Part shown: piece by piece, positions 13,601 through 22,971 of the stretch
Position numbering within the stretch: the stretch's first letter is position 1
Layout of the letters: each line of letters opens with the position of its first letter
DNA from: Pocillopora verrucosa
Lineage: Eukaryota; Cnidaria; Anthozoa; Scleractinia; Pocilloporidae
Length of the DNA stretch: 64,000 bases
Direction of reading: 5' to 3'
Assembly (NCBI RefSeq): GCF_036669915.1
Contig: NC_089313.1
Span: 19,591,768 to 19,655,767 of the forward strand
Position numbers and translations under genes: made by a program
The notes under the pieces: model-generated
Told to the model about the DNA's origin: nothing
Databases searched by the model: none
What the model saw: only the letters and a program-made list of their open reading frames with translations

Positions 13601-13849
13601 GTGGACCACAATGCTGAGGTGGAACTTCCTATTGGACGAGACATTGAAGATATTCCATTGTTCATGATTATGAATGAAGACGTAGGAGATGAGCTGTGGA
13701 TTAACTATTCACCAGCAATAGAACTAAGCTTTGCTGTTAAAGTTGAAGAAAATCCTGCTTGTACTAATTGCAGTAATGTTGGTGGTAGTTGCTTTAATGG
13801 AAGCTGTGTCTGCCTCCCAGGATATGGAGGAGAAAACTGTGATAGCTAG
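10611..13849 (+). CDS. Secreted protein with two tandem unknown-domain plus EGF-like modules
   Basis: Not recognised as a named gene. Exons 10611-10682, 11206-11230, 11815-12009, 12623-12904 and 13407-13849 (TAG) join in phase to 338 codons. The start at 10611 was chosen because it opens a typical signal peptide: a basic N-terminus, then LVFMLVLFIFEIFC. Two similar units follow. Unit A (about residues 33-192) begins PSAEFPIVLF and ends in a Cys-rich EGF-like module with GECQCITGYSGEKC. Unit B (about 193-338) begins PSIQYPLILF and ends GSCVCLPGYGGENC. Before each EGF module there is a related FALKLEPCPNC or FAVKVEENPACTNC stretch. NIT and NCS sites suggest N-glycosylation. There is no membrane anchor after the signal peptide, so it is probably extracellular, perhaps matrix or adhesive. 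Introns 2 and 3 are less certain than the last two exons. Confidence 0.75.
12133..12320. repeat. Probable degraded MITE-like repeat in intron
   Basis: Lies in the intron between exons 3 and 4 of the secreted EGF gene, just upstream of a better-preserved MITE. It shares with that element an ATTTCTCCTYACARTATCA block and ends in a TTAGGGTGGAAAG-like border. It resembles by recall a short non-coding repeat family common in corals. Boundaries are approximate. Confidence 0.4.
12388..12598. mobile_element. TTAA-flanked MITE, copy 1 (intronic)
   Basis: About 210 bp, non-coding. The left end is TTAACCCTTTAACTCCCATG and the right end reads GGAGTTAAAGGGTCAA, so the ends are inverted repeats. Internal blocks (GTGACC, GACAGAATTTCTC, AAGTGATGA, CATTATAAGAATTGTA, GACAGTGAGGAGAATTAC) recur in the copies at 33110 and 42960 in the same orientation. 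TTAA next to CCCTTT ends suggests a piggyBac-type origin. Confidence 0.75.
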
Positions 13850-16765
13850 TGCAGTATGATTAGTGTGTTCTGATGGGCCTCTAACTTTTCAGTCCACTAT
13901 GTATTGTACACTTTGGTTGCCAGTAATGAAATGTTGTCACCCATTGTTTCAACAACCCAAACCAGGATAGTTATTAGAGTCACTTGCACTCTCTGCTTAT
14001 GACTCCAATACAGTCACAACCACTGATAACAGTCCTTTTCAAGGCAATCTTAACCTCTAACCCTGGTGATGAAACTTGAGGGTCCATTGTTACTCCTGTG
14101 TGGAAACCCTTAGTTGTATCTATAGTTTCAGTTTCATGTACCAAACCAGCACTATATACCTCAAGTATAACAAAACATTGAACCATAACCATTGAATTAC
14201 CATTGTGTATAATGATTTTTTATTTATTGCTATTTATTTGATGATTGATTTGTATTTAATAGTTTTTTTCTCTTTTTTATACTCCTGAAGCATGGGTTAT
14301 TTTTTTAGCTTTATTTCCACAGCTTCTTCACTTTTATATGTAAGAGCTCTGATCTTTTATTTTATGAGATCCTTTTTCTCAGCTTATTTTAAAGTTCTGT
14401 TTCTTAAGTGGTTGTAGTGATAAAATTTGAAAATTAGTTAGTGCAAGTTCAATGGTACATAATTTTTGATATTATGCTTTGAAAATGCACTGTTTTCAAA
14501 CCTAGTTGTATATTTGATTAGGCTTGTTTGATATGTTTTTTATACTTTTTTATAGACATTCATGTTTCAAATTTTGTTAATAAATTGTATTTTTCCATAA
14601 TGTCTTCTGGATTGAGTGAATTCAGTAAATGGCACAAACTACTTCTTCTTTTGATCCTGTTGATCATGAAGGACATTTTTGTCAGTGAAAATTCCAGCAT
14701 TTGTTTTGAAATTCTATATTCTAGAGAGGTAATAAAAATAAATGTTGATATATTGTATCTATTAGTTCGGACGTGCGTTATGATTGGTCAATTTCACGGG
14801 CCGTATTTCACTCCACGGCCTGCCAAATTCAAAAGGCAATTTGAATTGAAATCTTTCTAAATCTTCCTAAAGCCCATAAAAATAGTCCAGACCAGCAAAT
14901 GATCAGTAAACGAAAAGAAAGCTGTAAATTCCTTATGTAATTTCCCAGAAACTCAATGGTTTCTTAGTCATCAGTACCAGGTGAGCAAATTTTTCTCCAA
15001 TTGATCAAATCAGTTGGAGAGAGGAAGAGGATGAAAACCGTGGCTGGTTATGTATTTGAAAGATGAAGTAGTTTTCTTGGAGAATTCATCAACTTTAGAG
15101 GAAAAAGACAATAAGAAAAAAACTTTCACCCGCATGAATCTCACCCTCCCCACATTATCATTTTGAATACTATTAGCGAGGCCCGCGGAATGTTTGATTT
15201 AAATTGCAAATATATATTTTTACACATATTGACGACTCGGGATATTCACACGCGGAGCGCAGAACTTTGCTTGGCTGCTTGGTTTTAAAGTTGCTTTTCG
15301 TAAATCAAAGTTTTGGTCAGAAAAATCGTCTTCTAACATATCCCAGACGTTATAATGTCTGACAGATGAAGTTCAAATGTTGCTGGAAAGAGAAGATTCT
15401 ATGTTTGGTGTGTAACTATCCCCGTACAAAGGTTACAACCAGCAACGACAAGACAACTGAGTCGAGTTGCAAACTGGCCAAAGTCTGGACATCCGTGAGC
15501 TCAAGTAAGATATTAGGTTTTCCACTTTTGCTCGTTAATATCATTAATGTAAGTTTATGACAATCTTGTGAACTCGTCCCTCTGTCTCGTCTACTTAAAA
15601 AAGGCAAAACAGGGCGCCATTAGCTACTGCAGTAATGAATCGCCGTCATATTTCATCTCAGTTCTGTGAAATATTTATTTCTTATCTAAATTAAATTTTT
15701 GCTTATGGGTTATTGCAGAAAAATTCAGTATTAAGATTACTTATTAATTTGTGTGTCCAGGTTTAAGAAAGCCGGGCAATACTAAACTGTGAGTGGGTGA
15801 TAGAAAAGCTGAAGGGGGGAGGGGGGGGGGAAGTACCACGATGACGCCATGATTCCATCTTGAGCAATTAGCGATACTCGTGAGGTCAGGAACTAATCTC
15901 TGAATTGGACACTTGTTACAAGGCAATACGTAAATAAGGTAAAAATTATAAAAAACGCGTTAGTCTAAGGAAATGAAAAACGTTCTGGATGAACTCAATC
16001 ATCAGTGAACAGAACTGTGCTAAAATCTTTCTTCGTTGAAAGTGAAAAGTTGGTTTACTGGTCTCACTGTTGACCTGTTTAGCTTATTAACTTAAACACC
16101 AATTATTGTATTAATTTCTCCCTAATACATTCATTTTCACTCGACAACGAAAAATCCAGAAGTCCAAAGACATCTTAAGATGTTGATGAATCCAATCCAC
16201 TTTTATATTTTTATGATTTTGTCACGACAAAACAAATGAAAAGGTGACGATCTTTGACCTCATGTGCATCTCGAATCTAAAGCGATCTAAAGTGACAGTA
16301 ACAATTATTAATCAACTCGGCGTACACATGATTCAGGAGGTAAGACACAAAAAGGTTTAGACTATGACTAGCCACCTTAATATTTTACGATGGATTAAGG
16401 TAAGATTTCCACACAGCCCCAAGTTTATCAAGCATACAGTATACTAGATAAAAGAAAACTGAATAAAAAAAACAATAGCGAAACAATAGATTGCCTTTTG
16501 GACTACGGCTTTGTTTAACGATAGTGTGGGTCAGTATGGGCCTGCGCGCAAACCTTACTTAGGATACCGTAATTTTGTACTAGGCATTAAAAGAAAATCC
16601 GGGATTGTAGTGGTTGTGCTATTGAACGATCTGTGATTTGGTCAAGAAAAAAAAACTCGCATTACCCTCTCAATCAATAAGACGCAAACCTCAAACAAAC
16701 CACGCCCTGGTTACACACGTTTTCCCGCGCTTCAGGCAGTTTACTTGTTTTCACTTTGATCTCTC
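13850..16765. other. 3' UTR of the EGF gene and intergenic region
   Basis: Candidate polyadenylation signals AATAAA occur at 14579-14584 and twice at 14731-14742, giving a 3' UTR of 0.7-0.9 kb. Beyond that the sequence is AT-rich, with a purine/G-run near 15811-15830. Only isolated short reading frames without splice partners are present. No gene supported. Confidence 0.5.
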
Positions 16766-16812
16766 ATTGGCTCCTTGTGATAATCTCTTTTCTCTGATTG
16801 GCCGTTTATTGG
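16766..16812 (+). promoter_or_regulatory. Three clustered inverted CCAAT boxes
   Basis: ATTGG occurs at 16766-16770, 16797-16801 and 16808-16812, 85-131 bases before the ATG at 16897. Several closely spaced CCAAT boxes are the classic NF-Y promoter arrangement, typical of cell-cycle and housekeeping genes. This supports transcription start near 16830-16890 on the + strand. Confidence 0.5.
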
Positions 16813-16896
16813 CTGATTATTTTGGTTTTGGTTTCACGAGACTCCCTTGAAAAGTGCTTCGAGTCGCTTCGAAGAAACATCTTCGGCTATACCAAA

Positions 16897-17504
16897 ATGT
16901 TGAGAAGGTCACGGTGAGTAGTGAGATATTTGTAATTCACTGAAGCAAACGTTGGATGAAATATCATTTTACGGATCAGAGAAATTAGAGAGAAGCAATT
17001 TTTGGTGTAGTTAGAATTATTTCCGACTGAAATGTGACAAAAAATAAATGTAAGGACATGCTATGGTTGTGTCATCTCGTCGCTAGTTTCTTGTGAGGAG
17101 ATGAAATTTGATTTTGATTTTCAAAACCGCTAAATATAGGTATTTTTTAACTTCAACAAAGCCTTACCCATCGCAGAAACATTTTGTACTTCAGGGGAAA
17201 TAGCTTTGAAACTGCTCACACTTTTAGGACTTAAGTCTCTACGCTGTGGTGTTAAAAGCTTTGTTTATGATCTCTTTGATTTTTTAAAACATTTATTTCT
17301 CCTAAAACGAGCCCCTGATACACTTCATTTAGGTTATAGATAATTCAGCCGGTTGTGCACTGCAAGTAGGAAGTAAATGGATGTATTCTACAAGAGCGCT
17401 TAGCTTATAGACAAGGCCGGAAAATATGTCTTTAAAACATTTCTTTATCTTTCAGGTTTGAACTTAAAGATGATGCCAGAAGATTAAACAAATCTGTTGA
17501 TTGA
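16897..17504 (+). CDS. Tiny two-exon frame resembling the N-terminus of CDC26 (possible remnant)
   Basis: Exon 16897-16913 ends at a GTGAGT donor. The acceptor after TTTCAG at 17455 opens exon 17456-17504 (TGA). Joined, they encode 21 residues starting MLRRSRFELKDDARR. By eye this resembles the beginning of CDC26 (APC12), a small anaphase-promoting-complex subunit that starts MLRR...ELK.DD. It then stops far short of the usual 80-90 residues. An AATAAA overlaps the end of exon 2 at 17505-17510, and a triple-CCAAT promoter lies upstream. It could be a decayed CDC26 paralogue, the 5' end of a gene whose further exons were missed, or a non-coding transcript. Splice signals are good; identity is weak. 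Confidence 0.3.
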
Positions 17505-17510
17505 AATAAA

Positions 17511-17926
17511 GTATTTCGGACCCTCTCCTTGGATAAACCGGTTACAGAAGAAATCGCGTGCATGAGAGCAAATGTTTCGTTTGAAAGCATCGAGTACGTA
17601 ATTCGCGTTTTTAAAAGGGCCAACTAAATAAATATCCGATGACGGGAAATTTTTGTTCATGGAAAAAAAAAGTCTGCTCTTTTGAATGATGTCTGATGTT
17701 GATTAAAAAATATACTAAGTCTTTTGATGGGAAAATGGCTCTTTTATTTTACACCAGAGGCTGTTCAAATTCGCAGAATTTTTTTTCCTCTCGGCAACCC
17801 TCCATATGCAAAAAAAAATAAAAGAGATAGCCTATATTCTGACTAGTTTCCAGGCCCTTTTAAAAGCGGAGTTATTTTTTTACCATTTGTACAGTCAAAA
17901 TAAGACAATAAAGTGGAAATACAACT
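17511..17926. other. Spacer without recognised gene
   Basis: AT-rich sequence between the small + strand frame and the putative 3' end of minus-strand exons. No coding block is supported. A minus-strand AATAAA lies at 17927-17932. Confidence 0.4.
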
Positions 17927-19531
17927 TTTATTTGTTTGTAAGTTTTTTTTATTGATACAGCTCTTATATAATTAGTGAAAGTGTTTACAACAGTTGATAA
18001 GCATAGATAACATTGTTCTGTCTGATCACAGAAATAAATGACATTTCACAAGTTGGAAAATTTAAATTTTCAAGTGGAAAATTCGCACCAAAAGACTGTC
18101 ACAAGCAAATTGCTGAACTTAACTGAGCAATAATATAATAAACCTGATAAATTCATCAACCTCTAAGAAACTCTGGAATTTTGCAGTGAAAATTTCGAAG
18201 AGAAAATATCAAACAAGAAATTCAACAAAATACGTATGACCATAGATAAATGTTAACTCTACAATGCCCTTATAAGCTGTAAAAAAAGATATCGAGCTAC
18301 GATTTTGTTCTCTCTATTAAACACAGCCGAAACTGTTGCAATAGAATGTTTTGTTTCTTGCCAAATGATTTCTAATCTACTCACGAAATCAGTTTCTAAA
18401 ATCCAAAACTTCTTTCTTTTGAAATTCAGTACGAAATTGTGAATCTGTCTCGAAAGCAGAAAATAAACTAGCCTTAAAACGAACTTGGCTTTGCTTAGTA
18501 ACATGTTTTACCTCTAAAATTAATCTTCAACTGTCTTTCTTGTTCAACCGTTTCGATCTTTTCGTCTTTCTCTCCTTGCTTATGATCGGCTTCAGCAAGA
18601 GGTGTTAAATGAACTGCAAGAGAATACAAACGTAGTTGTTAAAATACGAAAAAACTAAACTTACAACAAAACTGTTACAAATGTCAACATTTCTCTGCCT
18701 TTCTGAATGTTTTGTTTAGAAAATGTTTGAAGCTAGTTGTTCCTCAGTAGCATGTTGATTAAATGGACTTATCGATTGAGACCTTGAGCTTCTGTATTTC
18801 CTTTTTATTCTGAGCCTTCGCTGGTCTACGGCATCTTCAGGGAATAGTAAGAAAATATTCCAAAATGCGTGATATAAAAGCGATTTAGGTGATACGAAAA
18901 ATTGGTTTTGTTCAGAGTTGATAGTCACTAAAAGAAAACACTTTCGTTAAGCGTGATATATTCAAGTCTTATTTCTTCCCGTGTTACTTTTCTTAGGTTA
19001 AAGCAAAGCCAAGAGTTCATGACATTTAACCCAACCTGCCTAAGGTCATTATAATTATCTCCCTTATGAATTCAAAGATTCTATTTCAAATTTGAGATTT
19101 CAATGATATAGCAGGATTGAAAACGTCTTACTCACTAATGTTTTCTAGACTTGTTATATTCACAAAATAAAAGGGCAATGTATTCATGTTTGCGCAAAAA
19201 AAAACATTGTTGTTTAAAATATTTCAGTGCGTTCGACAAAAATTCCGCGAATGGATTGAAAAAATTCTGAGTCGAAAATGTGAAAAAGCTGTACCATGCT
19301 TCCTTATTAACTCACGGTTTATTAACTCGATTTAACGATTTTACCGCAACGCTTCGGTTAACTCCCACTCACAACTCTCGGCTTATTCTAAGGAAACACA
19401 CTAAACGTCCCGTTGTACTGAAGCACGTGGAACAATGCCATATATGGGGCGATAAGACACGTGCCGCATACATATTTGTTAAGTTACAGTGTAAAACTTT
19501 GACTTACGTAAAACAGTGCTCAATACATCGG

Positions 19532-19713
19532 AGTAGAGCGATGTAAATATCGAGGGAGGAAAAAGACAAATAAACTACCAGTTCATCCTTACAGACCTGT
19601 TTCGTGGTTGCCCACTCTTCAGGGGATCCCTGATGAGTGGGCAACCACTCAGGATGGGATGAACTGGTAGTTTATTTGTCTTTTTCCTCCCACAATATAT
19701 ACATCGCTCTACT
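19532..19713. mobile_element. Foldback (MITE-like) element containing a hammerhead-ribozyme core
   Basis: A near-perfect palindrome of about 180 bp. The outer ends are AGTAGAGCGATGTA at 19532-19545 and its reverse complement at 19700-19713. The next arm (GAGGAAAAAGACAAATAAAC and onward through TACCAGTTCATCC) is mirrored at about 19652-19690. The centre holds two inverted copies of a GTGG-GCAA-CCAC hairpin. It is non-coding and sits between weak minus-strand exon candidates. The core motif is annotated separately. Confidence 0.85.
19590..19622 (-). ncRNA. Candidate type I hammerhead ribozyme core
   Basis: Read on the minus strand: CUGAAGA (fits CUGANGA), then stem II GUGG-GCAA-CCAC with a GNRA-like loop, then GAAAC, a minimal stem III CAG-GU-CUG, and the GUA cleavage triplet. 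All invariant core bases are present, and stem II opens with the usual G-C pair. Cleavage is predicted between 19590 and 19589. Stem I could form between the long arms (ACCAGTTCATCC with GGATGAACTGGT), with the second hairpin inserted at the junction. The inverted partner at 19630-19648 has CTGATGA and the same stem II but lacks GAAA, so only the minus-strand copy is complete. Such ribozymes are known from Penelope-like elements and retrozymes. Activity is inference. Confidence 0.6.
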
Positions 19714-21202
19714 TATGTATAGATAAACGAAATCGCTTATAAATTTAAATCAAATTTAGAATAATTAACGTATCGTACAGTTTCCAACACTCTGAATTTC
19801 CAGTGTTTAAAATTGAAATCTACTGACTTCTACAAGAGATCGTTTTTCGTCGATGAAAATTCGTACGTGTAATATCTGCAAACATTCATAACACTGAAAC
19901 TTACGAGTTTGAAAAATTTAAAGGTAATTAATGACGTCGCTCAAAATGCCACAAAAATCGGTCTTCACCTCGAACCAAAAATGTGCGAACAAAGCGTGTA
20001 CTACGAATATTCGAAGTTGTATATCAACGAGAGTGGATGGCACACACTTACTCCTACGCTTCACTGTCACAAACTTCCTCCAAAATTTTTACTCTTATTG
20101 ACATCCAACAAGGAAGATAATTTCATATTTTTTTGGGGAAAAAAATGGAAGTCTAAGAGATTTACCATTAGTTTTCAACAAAATTCTTTAATCTCACCAA
20201 AACCTTTGTTAACATTCCGATCATTCTTTATCGGTGGCGCATTTTTCTGGCGTAATCTCATCTTATGTAAATAAAGAAATCTTCTCTCATTGTTTTCTTT
20301 CACATGAATGATATGATTACTCCTTGGATTAGAGAAGTAGCACAGAATATCTAAGATTCGTCAAAAAAGCTCGAAACGGCTAAAACATTTTTATGACTCA
20401 CCGGTATTTTCCTTTTACTCCCAAACAACAAATCATAAGCTTGAACAGTTAAGATTCAGGGCTGGTTGACGATCGAGAGAAAAATTTCAAATATAGAAAT
20501 GCTTCCTTAACATACTTTATTTTTGCGATTTTCCCAAATGACAGAACAGTTACAAAAGTGATCGTGGCCTTTTGAAAACATTTTCCTGTGCAGGATTTTC
20601 AAATTCTTTCTACACTACTTTGAAATCTTTCAAATGGCCTACAAAGGAAACCCGTCACCTTGACAAGATATTTTTGGCATGTTAGATCCATTTGTATTTT
20701 GCGCAAATATCAATACACTGTCTTACAAAAAGCAGCCACATGTACACATTAAGAGCCTGAGAAAATGGAAAGTGTCGCTTACCATAGCGCAGTTCCTTTC
20801 TGTCCACTCATGTCCTTTGTATGCATCCATCTTTACGGCGGTGCATCTAAGAAGACCAAAATAACAGTTTAAGATTCTTAATTCTTCCGGTTTGAGAATT
20901 TAAGCGTTCATCTCTGAATCGATAGGAAAAAACCCAACAAACCAAATCCATACGGGCGTTTTCTGCTCTACAACTTTAAATCTTTCACCAAGAATTGATC
21001 TTGATCTACCTTGCATGGTTTGACTTGGTTTGAAAGTGCCGCCAAGCGCAATGTCTCAACTCTCAACTTCATACAGCGCAAGTTTCAACAACTTCTCGGT
21101 CTTACCTTGTGTTTTGTTCTTAAAAAAAAACTTTGTAGTGGGTTTTCAGTCCATGGGAGGCATCCTAATAATGCCTCTGTCTCCATTTAGACGTTCAATA
21201 TC

Positions 21203-22146
21203 CTGAGAGGTGAAGCAGTTCAGACAACGAAGAATCGTAAAATGTAAAAAAAGCAGCTAAATTTCCACGTGCCATAAAGTTGTGTCTAACTGAGGAAATC
21301 TCGAAAACGAGGTTCAAAGGAAATTTGCATAAGAGGCTAGTAGAGATGAGTTTGAATGTATCGAGGCTTTTTCATTGTTGATATTTCTCACCTTCATTTG
21401 ACGGAATTTTACCTTATAAATTTGAGAATAAAACTGACTTTCATGGAGAGGGAGCGAAAGAGATGTAGAAACGCTTCTAACGAAATGCATCGTGTAGGAA
21501 GTCTTTTTAGAGTTAGCAATTAAGTTAAAAAAACTGAAGATAGAGAATGAAATATCTTCAACTAACCTTTGTTCCGATGAAAAAGTTCAACAGTTTAGTA
21601 GAAGTAGCTTAAAGGCCAGCAAACTCTGCGTACGCGACAATTCGCTATTGCAGTAGCGGACCAATTCTGACCAAAAATTTCGAGGAAAGAGAGAAACTGG
21701 CACATTCTTGAACATCCCTGGGTTTGGACAAATCCGGGGCTCTCCCCTTCTCCTAGACCCCAATTAAGTAATTAGTGTAAAGAAATCAAATCTATCAGAT
21801 GTTATTCGTCGATGCGCTGTTGATTTATCTGTACGGTCCGATTTGTTCACGCACAATTTTTTTCAGTTTTAATATTCAGGAGGGATTTTTCGCGACCCAT
21901 AAGGACTGTGAATTAGCACCAAACAGAAGGCTAATTAGACGCTTTTTGATACGCTATAAATTATTCCTGAATTTGTTTTTGAGGTTTTAGAGGGACGGAG
22001 CCATGTCTTTTTGAGAAAGGACCAATTAGCTTATAAAAAATAATAATATTTTCAATGTCCAATAAATATCTCTTGGTAAAGAGGATATGAGAGGACCATC
22101 CTAAAGAGATTAAACACAATACGAGAATCGTTTTATAATATTTTCT
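21203..22146. other. Spacer downstream of ARFGEF
   Basis: AT-rich sequence with no recognised gene or repeat on either strand. Confidence 0.4.
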
Positions 22147-22152
22147 TTTATT
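22147..22152 (-). terminator. Candidate polyadenylation signal of ARFGEF
   Basis: AATAAA on the minus strand, about 820 bases downstream of the ARFGEF stop codon at 22972-22974. The stretch 22153-22971 has no coding signal and fits a 3' UTR. Confidence 0.4.
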
Positions 22153-22971
22153 ACGAAATTTGTCATTTCAGTTTCTCTTCATTTCACTTCCTTTACAAGT
22201 CATTTAACTGTTTAGAGCTTCACATTTTCACTTCTGTCATTACTCTATTAATGAGAATCTGAAATTATCATACAAAACGAAAATGCCAAGTCACAAAATT
22301 CCACCTTAAAGATGAACTGTTGCTGAGACATTCATCAAAAACCACAAACAAAAAATGATCGGAGATCAAACGACAAGAAATTAACAGCTGCAAATCTAGT
22401 AGGTGTTAATTTCCACTAAAGAAAATTCGAAATTCGCTAACTTACAATCTAGGTAAGAAGAATTCTTTTGTATATCTACCAACATTAAATATCGCTTAAC
22501 AATAATTCCCACATTCACCTTTAAAAACTTGAGTGTCTACATCACCTATGAATCACGGTCAGTAAAACACATTGTGACAGGTACACGACAGGTTTGATCA
22601 TTGGTTGCTTTTCCTCTTTCCTTCCCATATAGTTGCATACTCACATACATGTAGTACCCGCTCTCATAAATGCTTACTTTGCTGCTGTCAAGCCGCGCAA
22701 ATTTCGCAAAAAACTTGGGACAAACCTCTTACAAAGCTCTCGATTTGGAGTACTCGAGATTCGGAGTTACTCTCAAATCGTGCGCGAAAATTCGTCTACA
22801 GACAAAAAAAATAACCAGTTCTTAAAAATTACCTAGTACAATGGATACAGTTTCCCAGGTATTTGCATGGTTATTCTAAAACCAATCATTGACAATGACT
22901 CAGAATTAAATATCTACGTATGGATGGCTCACTAAGGAGGGGACTAAAAAACAAACAAAAAAAGAAACTTG

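Larger units (their letters stand above)
18495..21202 (-). pseudogene. Disconnected minus-strand exon-like pieces, one C-type-lectin-like
   Basis: Four stretches look like exons on the minus strand. 21202-21106: good acceptor (CTCTCAG), possible ATG at 21186, then 27 codons to an AAG/GTAAGA donor. 20846-20783: acceptor CTTCTTAG, encodes CTAVKMDAYKGHEWTERNCA before GTAAGC; the Cys...W...Cys spacing recalls the C-terminal half of a C-type lectin domain. 20439-20402: encodes LMICCLGVKGKY before GTGAGT and follows the previous piece in phase. 18613-18495: acceptor CTTGCAG, acidic/basic tail ending GKTCY and TAA; a minus-strand AATAAA follows at 17932-17927. Phases do not join the first piece to the second, nor the third to the fourth, so exons are missing or the gene is decayed. 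It may be a lectin-like gene with further exons, or unrelated exonic debris. Confidence 0.3.

Noticed and set aside
14528..14860. 110-codon plus-strand frame
   Set aside because: AT-rich frame overlapping the expected 3' end of the EGF gene; no family resemblance or splice structure.
19909..20274. 121-codon plus-strand frame
   Set aside because: No promoter, splice sites or motif; runs opposite to the more exon-like minus-strand pieces.
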